From Leptolyngbyaceae cyanobacterium CSSed165cm_216 (lineage in GTDB: Bacteria; Cyanobacteriota; Cyanobacteriia; Phormidesmidales; Phormidesmidaceae), in contig SLIY01000466.1 in the NCBI GenBank assembly GCA_007135385.1, positions 1 to 32,927 on the forward strand: a stretch of DNA of 32,927 nt, read 5' to 3'. The notes beneath the pieces were generated by a model. The model ran no database searches and was not told the DNA's origin. It was given only the letters and a program-made list of their open reading frames with translations. Positions 20,976 to 29,887 of the stretch are shown here, in pieces (position 1 is the first letter of the stretch; each line of letters starts with the position of its first letter). The translations under genes and the position numbers were made by a program.

Positions 20976-22265
20976 ATGCCCACCCTCACCCAAACCCCCA
21001 TCTCCCCTTCCACTCACCCCTACGCCGATGTGATTCACCGGCTAGAGGCGGGTGGGTCCATGCTGCCGGATACGCCGGAAAACCTGATGCAGATCATCGG
21101 CATCTACAAGGCCTATGCCGTGCCGATGGATTTTTACTGGCGGGATCTGCTTTACATTGCCGAACGGGTTTTCCTGAACCCGATCCCAGCGTTCAAGTAC
21201 TTTCTGTCCCAGGAGTACCTTGATCTCCCCAACCACTATGCCGGTGACACCGCCGACCTGCGCATCTGGCGGGGGGAGGCCACGGCCCACCCGGAACTCC
21301 TGGAATTCATGGCCAAGGGCGAAGTGAACCGTAGGCTGCCCAAGCTGTTCCATCACCTGTGGCACGATCGGATCAATATGGAATTTGCCGAGGCCTGTAT
21401 GCAAGCCATGCTGTGGCACCAGAATATGGGCGGCCGGTTCAATGATTACCTGTATACCGAGGAGTATCAGGAAGCCTGCGATCGCGCCATCCGGGCCTAC
21501 TTCAAAGGCAATCCCGCCATGCTAGGGCTGCACCGGTTGTTCCCCGACATGTTCTACGAAAAGTGTCGCGAGCTTTCCTACTACGCCAACTTGGGGCTGT
21601 TCTGGGAAGTGATGGCTCCGGTGTTTTTTGAAATGAGCGACATCTACGACGAGGGCGGCTTTGGGGGCGTACCCGACGCTATGAACTTTCTGGTCAACGG
21701 CATCTTTGCGGTGGCGGGTCGGCCCATCTACCACCATGTCTATGTCGGTGACGACTGCTTTGAGCTGATTCCCAAGTCCTGCGGCTTTACCTGGCTCTAC
21801 GAAGCCGCCCTACCCTACGTAGAGGCTGTTTTCTACCGCACCGCTCCCTTTCGGGGCACCAAGTCCTATAATGCCCAGGCGGGCCAAGTGCCTCAAGACC
21901 AATGCGACTTTCACTACGGCATCCTCTACGCCGATGTGTTCCCTGTGGGCAGCGCTGGCATTCCCCCCACCCTGCTGATGCAGGATATGCTGCACTTTTT
22001 GCCCCCCTACCTGCAGGCTTACTACCAGCAGCACTGCCGTGGAGAAGACGACATGCTGATCCAACTCGGTATCACCTTCCAGCGCTCCATGTACAACGTT
22101 ACCTCAGCGGTAATCCAAGCCCTGCGCGCCGCCCTCCTCTACCCTCTAGATGACCCCAATCCCCGCCACCTAGCCGCTAACCGCCAGTTCTTCGAAGCTC
22201 AGATGGACCGCTTCCTGCGCCCCGAGGCCCGGCTGAAGGATATTCAGCGACAGGAGTATCGATAG
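20976..22265 (+). CDS. cupA: CO2 hydration protein CupA (ChpY)
   Basis: 429-residue peripheral subunit that converts CO2 to bicarbonate on the NDH-1MS complex, using the energy of electron transport. Seen: conserved 'YAVPMDFYWRDLLYIAERVFLNPIPAFKYFLSQEYL' (48-82), 'KLFHHLWHDRINMEFAEACMQAMLWHQNMGGRFNDYL' (123-160; His126, His127, His130, Asp131, Arg132 and Glu136 cluster here and this region is the likely zinc site), 'NYL'-like beta segments and 'CDFHYGILYADVFPVGSAGIPPTLLMQDMLHFLPPYLQ'. No signal peptide or membrane helix. Family knowledge: CupA pairs with NdhF3/NdhD3, the paralogue CupB with NdhF4/NdhD4. The start lies right after a repeat and lacks a Shine-Dalgarno sequence. It is separated from ndhD3 by 756 bp with an antisense gene. 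Confidence 0.94.
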   Translation: MPTLTQTPISPSTHPYADVIHRLEAGGSMLPDTPENLMQIIGIYKAYAVPMDFYWRDLLYIAERVFLNPIPAFKYFLSQEYLDLPNHYAGDTADLRIWRGEATAHPELLEFMAKGEVNRRLPKLFHHLWHDRINMEFAEACMQAMLWHQNMGGRFNDYLYTEEYQEACDRAIRAYFKGNPAMLGLHRLFPDMFYEKCRELSYYANLGLFWEVMAPVFFEMSDIYDEGGFGGVPDAMNFLVNGIFAVAGRPIYHHVYVGDDCFELIPKSCGFTWLYEAALPYVEAVFYRTAPFRGTKSYNAQAGQVPQDQCDFHYGILYADVFPVGSAGIPPTLLMQDMLHFLPPYLQAYYQQHCRGEDDMLIQLGITFQRSMYNVTSAVIQALRAALLYPLDDPNPRHLAANRQFFEAQMDRFLRPEARLKDIQRQEYR

Positions 22266-22408
22266 AAAAGTTTTGAGTTCTTAGTTTTAAGTTTTTGCTG
22301 TAAGGCTTTAATTCAAAACTTTCTTCCCCTACTCCATCACCCCTACCCTGCGGGAAGCCGCTCCGCGTCTACACCCCCTACCCATCACCCTTCACCCCAT
22401 CCACCCCC
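22266..22408. repeat. Repeat-filled gap between cupA and cupS
   Basis: AAAAGTTTTGAGTTCTTAG, AATTCAAAAC, CTACTCCATCACCCC and GGGAAGCCGCTCCGCGTCTA stretches, all of intergenic repeat types; the last is a motif I recall from many cyanobacterial genomes. No gene and no T-run terminator. Confidence 0.6.
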
Positions 22409-22810
22409 ATGCCGACTATTGTCGATATTGCCGTCAACACCGAAGGCTTCTCCACCCTGGTCGCCGCCGTCCAGGCCGCTGGGTTAGTGGAAGCCCTACA
22501 AAGCCCTGGCCCCTTTACCGTCTTTGCCCCCAACGATGCCGCCTTTGCCAAGCTGCCCCCGGGCACGGTGCAAACCCTGGTACAAAATCCGCCCCAGCTC
22601 GGTCGCATTCTCAAGTTTCATGTCGTCGCGGGCAAATACACCCAGGACGAGCTGATCAAACTGGGCAAAGTCGAATCCTTAGAAGGGGCTCCCATTCCCA
22701 TCGATGGCACTGAAGCCTTTGAGGTGAAAAACGCCACGGTGCTGATGGCGGACATTGAGGCGGATAATGGCATTATTCATGTACTGGATAACGTCATTTT
22801 AATGGGCTGA
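22409..22810 (+). CDS. cupS: Fasciclin (FAS1)-domain protein CupS
   Basis: 133 residues, a single FAS1 domain covering the whole protein. Seen: H1 motif 'GPFTVFAPNDAAFAKLPPGTVQTLV' (about 34-58), 'LGRILKFHVVAGKYTQDELIK' and H2-like 'NGIIHVLDNVILMG' at the end. No signal peptide, unlike most cyanobacterial fasciclin proteins, which are exported; this fits a cytosolic partner of the NDH-1MS complex. Its place 143 bp after cupA on the same strand matches the known ndhF3-ndhD3-cupA-cupS order. Family knowledge: CupS is a small subunit associated with CupA; its precise part is not settled. A C-rich stretch precedes the ATG in place of a Shine-Dalgarno site. Confidence 0.9.
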   Translation: MPTIVDIAVNTEGFSTLVAAVQAAGLVEALQSPGPFTVFAPNDAAFAKLPPGTVQTLVQNPPQLGRILKFHVVAGKYTQDELIKLGKVESLEGAPIPIDGTEAFEVKNATVLMADIEADNGIIHVLDNVILMG

Positions 22811-22910
22811 CAGCTTGCTGATTGGCGACCGTGGCTCGGTTTTGGCTTAAGCCAGTTACCATAAGACTGGGGTCCAAAACCTGGGCCCACCCTTTTCAGA
22901 TCATCGTCCT

Positions 22911-25178
22911 ATGTCAGTTCCTGAACCGTTGCCTCCGCCTATGGCCGCCGCTCCGGCGGCGGGTTTTGTGGCGGCTGGCGCAATGTTTGATGCTGCCCTA
23001 GCTCAGGTTCTAGATGCGATCGCGGCTCCGGTATTTATTCAAGATGCTCAACACCGCTGGTGCTTTTTGAATCGGGCCTGTGGGTACTTGGTGGGGGACG
23101 CCCCTGAGCGCTTGGTGGGTCAAACCCCAGCTGACAGGTTTGAGCCTGTGGTGGCACGCACCTTTGCCGCTGGGGCGGAGGGGGTGCTGGCTGGTAATCG
23201 GGCGCACGAGTACCAGGTCACCTTGTCTGACGCTGCTGGCAAACAACATGTGGTGATCGTTAAGGTTTCGCCCCTACAGGCCCCATCGGGGGAACCGCTA
23301 GTCTTAACCACCCTGCAAAACATCACCACCCAGCACCAGGTCAGCCAAACCCTAAAGCGCCAGTCCGAGCGAGAGCGCTTACTGGGGGCGATCGCCCAGC
23401 ATCTGCTTCAGTCTGTGAACCCCGAAGAGCTGCTGCAAACCACCGTGAATGAGGTGCGTCGGTTCTTAAAAATCGACTGGGCTATCTTCTATAGCTTTGA
23501 CCCAGACTACAAGGGGGTGGTGGCCGAGTCCGTCAACGGCCAATCAAACCCTATGGTGGGCCACATCGCCGAAATGCTTAGCTTTATCCCCACTGACCTC
23601 AGCCGCTACCGTCAAGGGGAGATGCAGGTGATCGACGACATTCGCACCGCTAACCTACCGGCCCCCTACCTGGCTCAACTCCATCGAGCCCAGGTGAAAG
23701 CTGGCTTAATCATTCCGATTGTGCAGGGGGAAGCCCTGTACGGCCTAGTCTGTGCCCTGAACCAACGGCAGCCCAGACCTTGGCACCCCTGGGAAGTGGA
23801 AACCCTACGGGAGGTGGCCACCCAGGTGGGTAGCGCTATTAAACAGGCCCGACTGTATAGCCAGGTGCAGCAGCTCAACAGTGATCTAGAGCAACTGGTG
23901 AACCAGCACACCCAACAGTTGCAGACGGCACTTGATTTTGAGGCCACCCTGAAGCGGATTACAGACCGGGTGCGCGATAGCCTAGACGTCAATCAAATCA
24001 TGCAAACGGCGGTGAAAGAGCTCACTGCCGCCCTGATGGCCAAAGGGTCGAACACGGCCCTCTATGACCTAGAACAGGGCACCTCTACCATCTATTACGA
24101 ATACAACAGCTCGGGACCGGCCTATCAGGGACGAGTATCTCAGATGGAAGCCTTTCCCGAAGTGTATGATCAATTGCTAAGTGGGCAGTACTTTCAGTTT
24201 TGTTCCATGGAGCCTAACCCCGATCGGGGTCATGTGGCCATGTTTGCCTGCCCGATTTTAGATGATCGGGGGGTACTTGGGGATCTGTGGCTGATCAACG
24301 GTCGCGACCATGGGTTCAAAGATATTGAAATTCGGTTGGTGCAACAGGTGGCCAATCAATGCGCGATCGCCATTCGCCAGGCCCGCCTCTACCAAGCCGC
24401 CCAGTCCCAGGTGGAAGAACTAGAGCGGCTGAATACCCTCAAAGATGACTTTCTGAGCACGGTATCCCACGAACTGCGTACCCCCGTCACCAGTATGAAG
24501 GTCGCCCTGCAACTGTTGGGGGTTACCCTCAACCAGGAGTTCGACCTCTCCGCCGACCAGGGCAAACCCAAGGCCGAGCAGTCCCGCATCTCCCGCTATT
24601 TCTACATTCTGCAGGAGGAATGCGAGCGGGAAATTAGCCTGATCAACGATTTGTTGGATTTACAACGGCTGGATGTGGGTAACCATCCCCTCCACGCAGA
24701 ACCCATTTCGCTTCAGCAGTGGTTGCCCTCCTGGGTAGATAGTTTCGTGACCCGTGCCAAAAGCCGTGAGCAAACCCTAGAGCTCATCACCGCCCCGTCC
24801 CTACCTGTGATCCACACGGACATGGCTAGTCTAGAACGGGTATTGGCGGAACTGCTGAACAACGCCTGTAAATACACTCCGCCGGGAGAACGCATTACCC
24901 TAGATGTAGCCCCCATCGCCAATCAAGGCTCTAGCCTGGTGCAATTGACCCTGACCAATACTGGCATTAGTATCCCCCCGGAAGAACAGGGGCGCATTTT
25001 TGATAAGTTTTACCGGGTGCCCAGCGCTGACCCTTGGAAGCAGGGGGGAACTGGCCTCGGCCTCGCTCTGGTGAAAAAGCTGGTGCAGTATCTCGGGGGC
25101 GATATTGGGGTGATGAGCGGCGATCGCTATACTTGCTTTACCGTCACCCTACCGACTCAAGCGGCTTTGACCTTCTAG
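22911..25178 (+). CDS. PAS-GAF-GAF sensor histidine kinase, soluble
   Basis: 755 residues, no membrane helix. Order seen: PAS (about 25-145, 'VFIQDAQHRWCFLNRACGYLVG'), GAF1 (151-318), a coiled linker, GAF2 (345-495), HisKA with 'KDDFLSTVSHELRTPVTSMKVAL' (phospho-acceptor His520), and HATPase with N box 'LAELLNNACKYTPPGE', 'FDKFYRVPSADPWKQGGTGLGLALVKKL'. G1 is 'LTNTGISIPPEE', with Asn where Asp is usual; this form is common in cyanobacterial kinases of this class. GAF1 has the 'QVKAGLIIPIVQGEALYGLVCA' pattern of phytochrome/cyanobacteriochrome GAFs, but the chromophore Cys-His pair reads Pro252-Tyr253, so covalent bilin binding is unlikely. Starts 100 bp after cupS; no response regulator adjacent. 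Confidence 0.9.
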   Translation: MSVPEPLPPPMAAAPAAGFVAAGAMFDAALAQVLDAIAAPVFIQDAQHRWCFLNRACGYLVGDAPERLVGQTPADRFEPVVARTFAAGAEGVLAGNRAHEYQVTLSDAAGKQHVVIVKVSPLQAPSGEPLVLTTLQNITTQHQVSQTLKRQSERERLLGAIAQHLLQSVNPEELLQTTVNEVRRFLKIDWAIFYSFDPDYKGVVAESVNGQSNPMVGHIAEMLSFIPTDLSRYRQGEMQVIDDIRTANLPAPYLAQLHRAQVKAGLIIPIVQGEALYGLVCALNQRQPRPWHPWEVETLREVATQVGSAIKQARLYSQVQQLNSDLEQLVNQHTQQLQTALDFEATLKRITDRVRDSLDVNQIMQTAVKELTAALMAKGSNTALYDLEQGTSTIYYEYNSSGPAYQGRVSQMEAFPEVYDQLLSGQYFQFCSMEPNPDRGHVAMFACPILDDRGVLGDLWLINGRDHGFKDIEIRLVQQVANQCAIAIRQARLYQAAQSQVEELERLNTLKDDFLSTVSHELRTPVTSMKVALQLLGVTLNQEFDLSADQGKPKAEQSRISRYFYILQEECEREISLINDLLDLQRLDVGNHPLHAEPISLQQWLPSWVDSFVTRAKSREQTLELITAPSLPVIHTDMASLERVLAELLNNACKYTPPGERITLDVAPIANQGSSLVQLTLTNTGISIPPEEQGRIFDKFYRVPSADPWKQGGTGLGLALVKKLVQYLGGDIGVMSGDRYTCFTVTLPTQAALTF

Positions 25179-25210
25179 CCTTTTGCCGTCACCAAGGACG
25201 TTATCTGCCC

Positions 25211-25864
25211 ATGAACAACTCATCCACCCTTTACCAAGGCCAATTCGGCCCCTACACCATTGATGCCCAAGATCGCCGTGGGGTCGTGGTGTATCGCAGT
25301 GGTTTGATGGTGGCGGCCCTAGCCTTTGTCCTAGGCACAGGGCTAGCCCTGGGCTGGCCTAGTGACCCCCTAGCTGTGCAAGCCATTAGCCTTCTATACA
25401 CGCTCTTTTGGCTAGCCCTGGGGCTGAGCCTAGCCACAATCCACATTTACCTCGTCCCCCTACACCGCCTACTCCAGGGGTTTTGGCTGGTGGGAGGGTT
25501 GGCCTCCTTAGGCATTGCCCATGGGATCGATCAGCCCTTTGCCGCCACGGTGATCACCTATCCCCAAACCCTATGGGGCATCGGGTTCACCTTTGCCGCG
25601 TTAACCGGCATCTTTTTCAAAGAGGCCTTTTGCTTTAACCGTTTGGAAACCAAGCTGCTCACCCCGTTAGTCCCTCTGGTGCTGCTGGGTCACTTGTTTG
25701 GGCTGCTATCTACCCCTGTGTTGTCAGGGTTGATGGCCCTGTGGGCCTTGTTGTTTGTGGTGTTTGCCCTGCGCAAAGCCTTTCAACCGCTCGATCCTGA
25801 CATCGGTGATAAGTCAGTGTTCGAGTACTTAAAGGGCAATGTAGACACCGCCTCCGCCAGCTAG
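25211..25864 (+). CDS. DUF2301 integral membrane protein
   Basis: 217 residues. Seen: conserved N-terminus 'YQGQFGPYTIDAQDRRGVVVYRSGL' followed by about seven hydrophobic helices (32-49, 55-75, 78-85 with 'IHIYLVPLHRLLQGFW', 90-103, 121-135, 151-167, 170-188) and a short polar tail. This matches the DUF2301 family of cyanobacteria and plants; its function is not known to me. Start chosen at the ATG at 25211, because the longer open frame runs back into the histidine kinase gene in another frame. It begins 32 bp after the kinase stop, so the two are probably co-transcribed. Confidence 0.82.
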   Translation: MNNSSTLYQGQFGPYTIDAQDRRGVVVYRSGLMVAALAFVLGTGLALGWPSDPLAVQAISLLYTLFWLALGLSLATIHIYLVPLHRLLQGFWLVGGLASLGIAHGIDQPFAATVITYPQTLWGIGFTFAALTGIFFKEAFCFNRLETKLLTPLVPLVLLGHLFGLLSTPVLSGLMALWALLFVVFALRKAFQPLDPDIGDKSVFEYLKGNVDTASAS

Positions 25865-26008
25865 GGCCAGCTGAGTTAAAGCCTGAAAGCGAGGGCATCG
25901 GTACAGTGGGTTCAGTAGCCAAAAATATAAAGAAAATCTACAGAAACTGACACCGATCCCCATAGAAGAGGGCAGGATAAAGAAGCCCAGATTCCCCGGA
26001 GACATCCT

Positions 26009-26407
26009 ATGCTAACCGTCGCTGACATCATGACTGAGGCCGTGACCACGATTTCGAGTGCCGCTACGGTGGCCGACGCCATCGAGTTAATGCAGCGCCA
26101 GGGAATCCGCTCTTTACTGGTAGAGCGACGTCAACAGGAAATGCCCTTTGGGATAGTTACCGAGCGTGACATCGTCTACACTGTGGTGGCACGGGGCCAC
26201 GACCCAGAGAAGGTGATCGTGCAAGACATCATGCGTCAGCCCTGCATTCCCCTAGAGCCTGATTTGACCATTCAAGAAGCCTCCCAATTGCTGTCTGATA
26301 CTGGCCTGCAACGGGCCCCCGTGGTCCAAAATGGGCGGCTACTGGGGGTAATTTCAGTCACTGATATTCTTATGCGCGGTATGCCCAGATTGGCCGTGAG
26401 CCAGTAG
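26009..26407 (+). CDS. Two-CBS-domain protein
   Basis: 132 residues made of two CBS domains: CBS1 'ADIMTEAVTTISSAATVADAIELMQRQGIRSLLVE...FGIVTERDIVYTVVARG' and CBS2 'VQDIMRQPCIPLEPDLTIQEASQLLSDTGLQRAPVVQNGRLLGVISVTDIL'. Family knowledge: a CBS pair forms a Bateman module that binds AMP, ATP or S-adenosylmethionine and dimerises. No other domain, so it would act by binding a partner. A GGAG site lies 8 nt before the ATG. It is 45 bp upstream of the acyl-CoA synthetase/acetyltransferase gene on the same strand, so an adenylate-sensing role for that ATP/ADP-linked enzyme is reasonable but inferred. The gap before it (25865-26008) has an AATATAAAG stretch that may be a promoter. Confidence 0.9.
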   Translation: MLTVADIMTEAVTTISSAATVADAIELMQRQGIRSLLVERRQQEMPFGIVTERDIVYTVVARGHDPEKVIVQDIMRQPCIPLEPDLTIQEASQLLSDTGLQRAPVVQNGRLLGVISVTDILMRGMPRLAVSQ

Positions 26408-26452
26408 GCTAGGGGGGGCGATACTGCTACATCACTGTCATGATTGCTGGTT

Positions 26453-29203
26453 ATGGCTGATCCTTCAGTGCCCATGCTCGATCCAGCCTACGATATTTGG
26501 CGGGCTGATCGTCAGCCCCTAGGGGCCTTGTTTGCCCCTAAGACAGTGGCGGTGGTGGGGGCCACCGATCGCCCGGGCAGTGTCGGTCGTACCCTACTGT
26601 GGAACCTGATTAGCTCCCCCTTTGGCGGTACGGTGTTTCCGGTTAACCCGAAGCGGCAAAGTGTGCTGGGTATTCGAGCCTACCGTCATCTACAGGAGGT
26701 GCCCGCAGCGATCGATTTGGTGCTGATGGCCACCCCTGCGGCCACCATCCCCGATTTAATTGCCGATGCGGTGGCGGTTGGGGCTAAGGGAGCTGCGGTG
26801 TTGTCTGCCGGCTTTAAGGAGACAGGCCCCGATGGCGCTGCCCTAGAGGCCCAAATTCAAGCCCACCTGCGCTCCAGTTCCCTACGGTTGCTGGGGCCTA
26901 ACTGTATGGGCATTATGAACCCTCGCACAGGGCTGAATGCCACCTTTGCCAGTCGATTAGCCCGCCCTGGTCATGTGGGCTTTATCAGCCAATCAGGGGC
27001 GCTATGCAGCGCTGTTTTAGACTGGAGCCGGCAAGAAAATGTAGGCTTTAGTGCCTTTGTCTCTGTGGGCTCGATGCTGGATGTTACCTGGGGAGATTTG
27101 ATTACCCATCTGGGCAATGACCCCCACACCCACAGCATCGTCATGTACATGGAGTCGATTGGGGATGCCCGCTCGTTTTTGTCGGCTGCTCGGGAAGTGG
27201 CCCTGACGAAACCGATGATTGTGATTAAGGCGGGCCGCACTCCTCAGGCGGCCGAGGCAGCGGTATGTCATACGGGTACCTTGGCCGGTCGTGATGCGGT
27301 CCTGGATGCCGCCTTTCGCCGCTGTGGGGTGCTGCGGGTAGACCAAATTTCCGACTTGTTTGACCTAGCGGAGGTGCTGGCTAAGCAAACCCGGCGGCCC
27401 CAGGGGCAGCGCCTGACAATTATTACCAATGCCGGGGGGCCGGGGGTACTGGCCACCGATGCCCTGGTGGCTACTGGTGGAGAATTGGCGACCCTATCGG
27501 CGGAAACCCTGGCTACCCTGAACCAGTGCCTGCCCTCCCATTGGAGCCACCGCAACCCTATCGACATCCTGGAGGATGCCGACCCCGATCGCTATACTCA
27601 CGCCATCCAAGGGGCCATGCATGACCCCAATAGCGATGGCTTGCTGGTGATTTTGTCTCCCCAGGCGATGACTAACCCCACCCAAACCGCTGAGCGCTTG
27701 CAGCAGTTGGCCAAGTCCGCCCCTAAACCTGTACTCGCCAGTTGGATGGGCGGGGCTGACGTCACCCAAGGGGAAATGATCCTGAACCAGGCGGGCATCG
27801 CCACCTATCGCTACCCCGATGCTGCCTCCCGACTGTTTAATGCCATGGGGCGTTACAGCTATACCCTCCAAGCCTTGTACGAAACCCCAGCCCTGGTCGA
27901 CGATGGGGGCCACAGCCGCGATCGCTCTGATCGTGCTGTCATCGCTGGACTGGTGGACCAAGCCCTAGCCGAGGGGCGATCGCTATTGACTGAGTTGGAG
28001 GCTAAGGCCATGCTGCGGGCCTACGGCATTCCAGCGGTGGAATCATCCCTAGCCACCACTGCCGCTGCCGCCATGGCCCAGGCCGAGCGGCTGGGCTGGC
28101 CGGTGGTGGTGAAGCTGGTCTCCCCTACCCTGACCCATAAACGGCAGGTGGCTGGGGTCCGCCTTAACCTCTGTTGTGGCGAGGCGGTGGAGGCCGCCTT
28201 TGCAGACATCGCTACCACCATTACCAGCCAGTACGGACCTGAGGCCTTTACCGGGGTGACGGTGCAGCCGATGGTGCAGCGGCAGCAGGGGATTGAACTG
28301 ATTTTGGGGAGCAGTCTAGACCCCCAGTTTGGTCCAGTGATTGTGTTTGGGGCGGGGGGCTCTCAGGTGCAACTCCTACAAGATAGTGCAGTGGCCCTGC
28401 CCCCCCTGAATACCACCCTGGCTCGCCGCCTAATCGAACGTACTCGCCTCTACCCGATCTTGACGTCCCACGGTGATTTTGACCTGGCAGAGCTAGAACG
28501 CCTACTGGTGCGGCTAAGCCAACTGGTGATTGAACAACCCCGAATTAAAGCCCTAGATATCAATCCCCTGCTGTTTACCCCCGCTTCCCCTGGCCTGATT
28601 GCCCTGGATGCCCGCATCCAACTGCATCCCCCCGAACTAGACCTGGCCCAACTGCCCCGACCGGCCATCCGCCCCTACCCCAGCCAATACATCAAAGCCT
28701 GGCAACTCCGGGACGGTACCCCGGTGACGCTGCGGCCCATCCGACCCGAGGATGAACCCTTGATCGTCCAATTCCACCATTCCCTGTCGGAAGAAAGCGT
28801 CTATTTCCGCTACTTTCATCTGATGGCTTTAAATCACCGCATTGCCCACGATCGCCTCACCCGGATCTGCTTTATCGACTACGATCGCGAGATGGCCCTT
28901 GTTGCCGACCGCCATGATCCCATCAGTGGCCAACACCAGATCTTGGCGGTGGGCCGCCTCAGCAAATGCCACGGCCTCAATCAGGCGGAATTTGCCCTAT
29001 TAGTCAGCGATGCCCAACAGCACCAGGGCTTAGGTAGTGAACTCCTGAAGCAATTAATCCAGGTGGGGCGCGACGAAGGGTTGGCCGCCATCACCGCCGA
29101 CATTTTGCGGCAAAACCGGGCCATGCAGCGGGTCTGCGAAAAGCTGGGGTTCAGATTAACCCGATCGCCCGATGGCACACGGGCAGAACTGCGATTACCG
29201 TAG
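26453..29203 (+). CDS. ADP-forming acyl-CoA synthetase fused to GNAT acetyltransferase (Pat-like)
   Basis: 916 residues. Order seen: CoA-binding domain ('LFAPKTVAVVGATDRPGSVGRTLLWNL', about 25-125), succinyl-CoA-ligase-like domains ('LLGPNCMGIMNP', 'GFISQSGALCSAVLDW'), the phospho-histidine loop 'VCHTGTLAGRDAVLDAAFRRCGV' (His273), ATP-grasp ('AMLRAYGIPAVES', 'WPVVVKLVSPTLTHKRQVAGVRL', 'VQPMVQRQQGIELILGSSLDPQFGPVIVFGAGG'), then a C-terminal GNAT domain (about 735-916) with acetyl-CoA motif 'QGLGSELL' near 858. The active-site His and ATP-grasp are intact, so acyl-CoA synthesis may still work; in the related protein acetyltransferases (Pat/PatZ) the ligase part is a sensor only. Start at ATG 26453 in preference to TTG 26444. 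Substrate is probably acetyl-CoA, or target proteins for lysine acetylation. Confidence 0.9.
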   Translation: MADPSVPMLDPAYDIWRADRQPLGALFAPKTVAVVGATDRPGSVGRTLLWNLISSPFGGTVFPVNPKRQSVLGIRAYRHLQEVPAAIDLVLMATPAATIPDLIADAVAVGAKGAAVLSAGFKETGPDGAALEAQIQAHLRSSSLRLLGPNCMGIMNPRTGLNATFASRLARPGHVGFISQSGALCSAVLDWSRQENVGFSAFVSVGSMLDVTWGDLITHLGNDPHTHSIVMYMESIGDARSFLSAAREVALTKPMIVIKAGRTPQAAEAAVCHTGTLAGRDAVLDAAFRRCGVLRVDQISDLFDLAEVLAKQTRRPQGQRLTIITNAGGPGVLATDALVATGGELATLSAETLATLNQCLPSHWSHRNPIDILEDADPDRYTHAIQGAMHDPNSDGLLVILSPQAMTNPTQTAERLQQLAKSAPKPVLASWMGGADVTQGEMILNQAGIATYRYPDAASRLFNAMGRYSYTLQALYETPALVDDGGHSRDRSDRAVIAGLVDQALAEGRSLLTELEAKAMLRAYGIPAVESSLATTAAAAMAQAERLGWPVVVKLVSPTLTHKRQVAGVRLNLCCGEAVEAAFADIATTITSQYGPEAFTGVTVQPMVQRQQGIELILGSSLDPQFGPVIVFGAGGSQVQLLQDSAVALPPLNTTLARRLIERTRLYPILTSHGDFDLAELERLLVRLSQLVIEQPRIKALDINPLLFTPASPGLIALDARIQLHPPELDLAQLPRPAIRPYPSQYIKAWQLRDGTPVTLRPIRPEDEPLIVQFHHSLSEESVYFRYFHLMALNHRIAHDRLTRICFIDYDREMALVADRHDPISGQHQILAVGRLSKCHGLNQAEFALLVSDAQQHQGLGSELLKQLIQVGRDEGLAAITADILRQNRAMQRVCEKLGFRLTRSPDGTRAELRLP

Positions 29204-29292
29204 CCGTGGCCCAGCCTTTGCTACCCTAAAGGGTACCAACCTACCGATCAATTGCTTTCCCTCTGTCTGAACTGTCTAGGTTTATCCGATCC

Positions 29293-29682
29293 ATGGTTAC
29301 GTCTTCCCCTCCGTCTGTGGGCCTCGCTAACAACCCGTCCTCCCCTAGCCACTCGACTACGGCCAACGCCGTAGTGGCCAAGTTTAAGGCCCTCGCCGAC
29401 CCCCTGCGGTTTGAGGTGGTTGAACTGCTGCGGCAACAGGAAATGTGCGTCTGTGACCTATGCGATCGCCTCGGGGTGGCCCAATCCAAGCTATCGTTTC
29501 ACCTCAAGACCCTGCGCCAGGCCGAGTTAATTACCGCCCGCCAAGCTGGTCGCTGGATGTATTACAGCCTTAATCTGGCGGCCTTTCAAGGGTTAGACGA
29601 CTACCTGCAGGGGGTCAGCCAATGCCGCCCTGGCCAGCCCGCCCCCCCCTGCCCACCACCACCCCAGGACGACACCCCCTAG
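29293..29682 (+). CDS. ArsR/SmtB-family metal-responsive repressor
   Basis: 129 residues. Seen: winged-helix core 'AKFKALADPLRFEVVELLRQQEMCVCDLCDRLGVAQSKLSFHLKTLRQAELITARQAGRWMYYSL' (30-92). The recognition helix is 'VAQSKLSFHLKTLRQA'. The helix-3 motif 'CVCDLC' (Cys52, Cys54, Cys57) is the arsenite/antimonite-type metal site of ArsR. The tail is proline-rich with two more cysteines (Cys111, Cys120). The N-terminal 25 residues are polar and probably disordered. No arsenite pump, arsenate reductase or metallothionein gene is adjacent, so the regulon is elsewhere. It lies 89 bp after the acyl-CoA synthetase gene and may have its own promoter; no clear operator was found. Confidence 0.88.
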   Translation: MVTSSPPSVGLANNPSSPSHSTTANAVVAKFKALADPLRFEVVELLRQQEMCVCDLCDRLGVAQSKLSFHLKTLRQAELITARQAGRWMYYSLNLAAFQGLDDYLQGVSQCRPGQPAPPCPPPPQDDTP

Positions 29683-29696
29683 AACGCCGCTACAGC

Positions 29697-29761
29697 AACC
29701 CGGTTTCTGGGGCAGAAGGCCAGTCATGTCATTAGAGCAGCGACGAAGAAACCGGGTTTTT
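29697..29761. terminator. Inverted repeat with T-run after the ArsR gene
   Basis: Perfect 12-bp arms AACCCGGTTTCT (29697-29708) and AGAAACCGGGTT (29747-29758), spacer 38 nt, with five Ts at its right end (29757-29761). It can end transcription of the ArsR gene 14 bp upstream. It also belongs to the group of ~60-nt inverted-repeat elements with 37-39 nt spacers; GAAACCGGGTTT is, as I recall, frequent in cyanobacterial genomes. Confidence 0.6.
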
Positions 29762-29887
29762 AGCCATACTGTACCGATGCTCTAGGGCTGGCTGTTGCTA
29801 CGGCTAACCATTACAACTGATCGTGACAACGGCAACTTAAAGCCCGCCTCAGCCCGTAAGCTGGAGAAGCTAGCCAAAGAACACACT

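Noticed and set aside
22843..22854. TGGCTTAAGCCA palindrome after cupS as terminator
   Set aside because: No T-run on either strand and only six self-complementary pairs.
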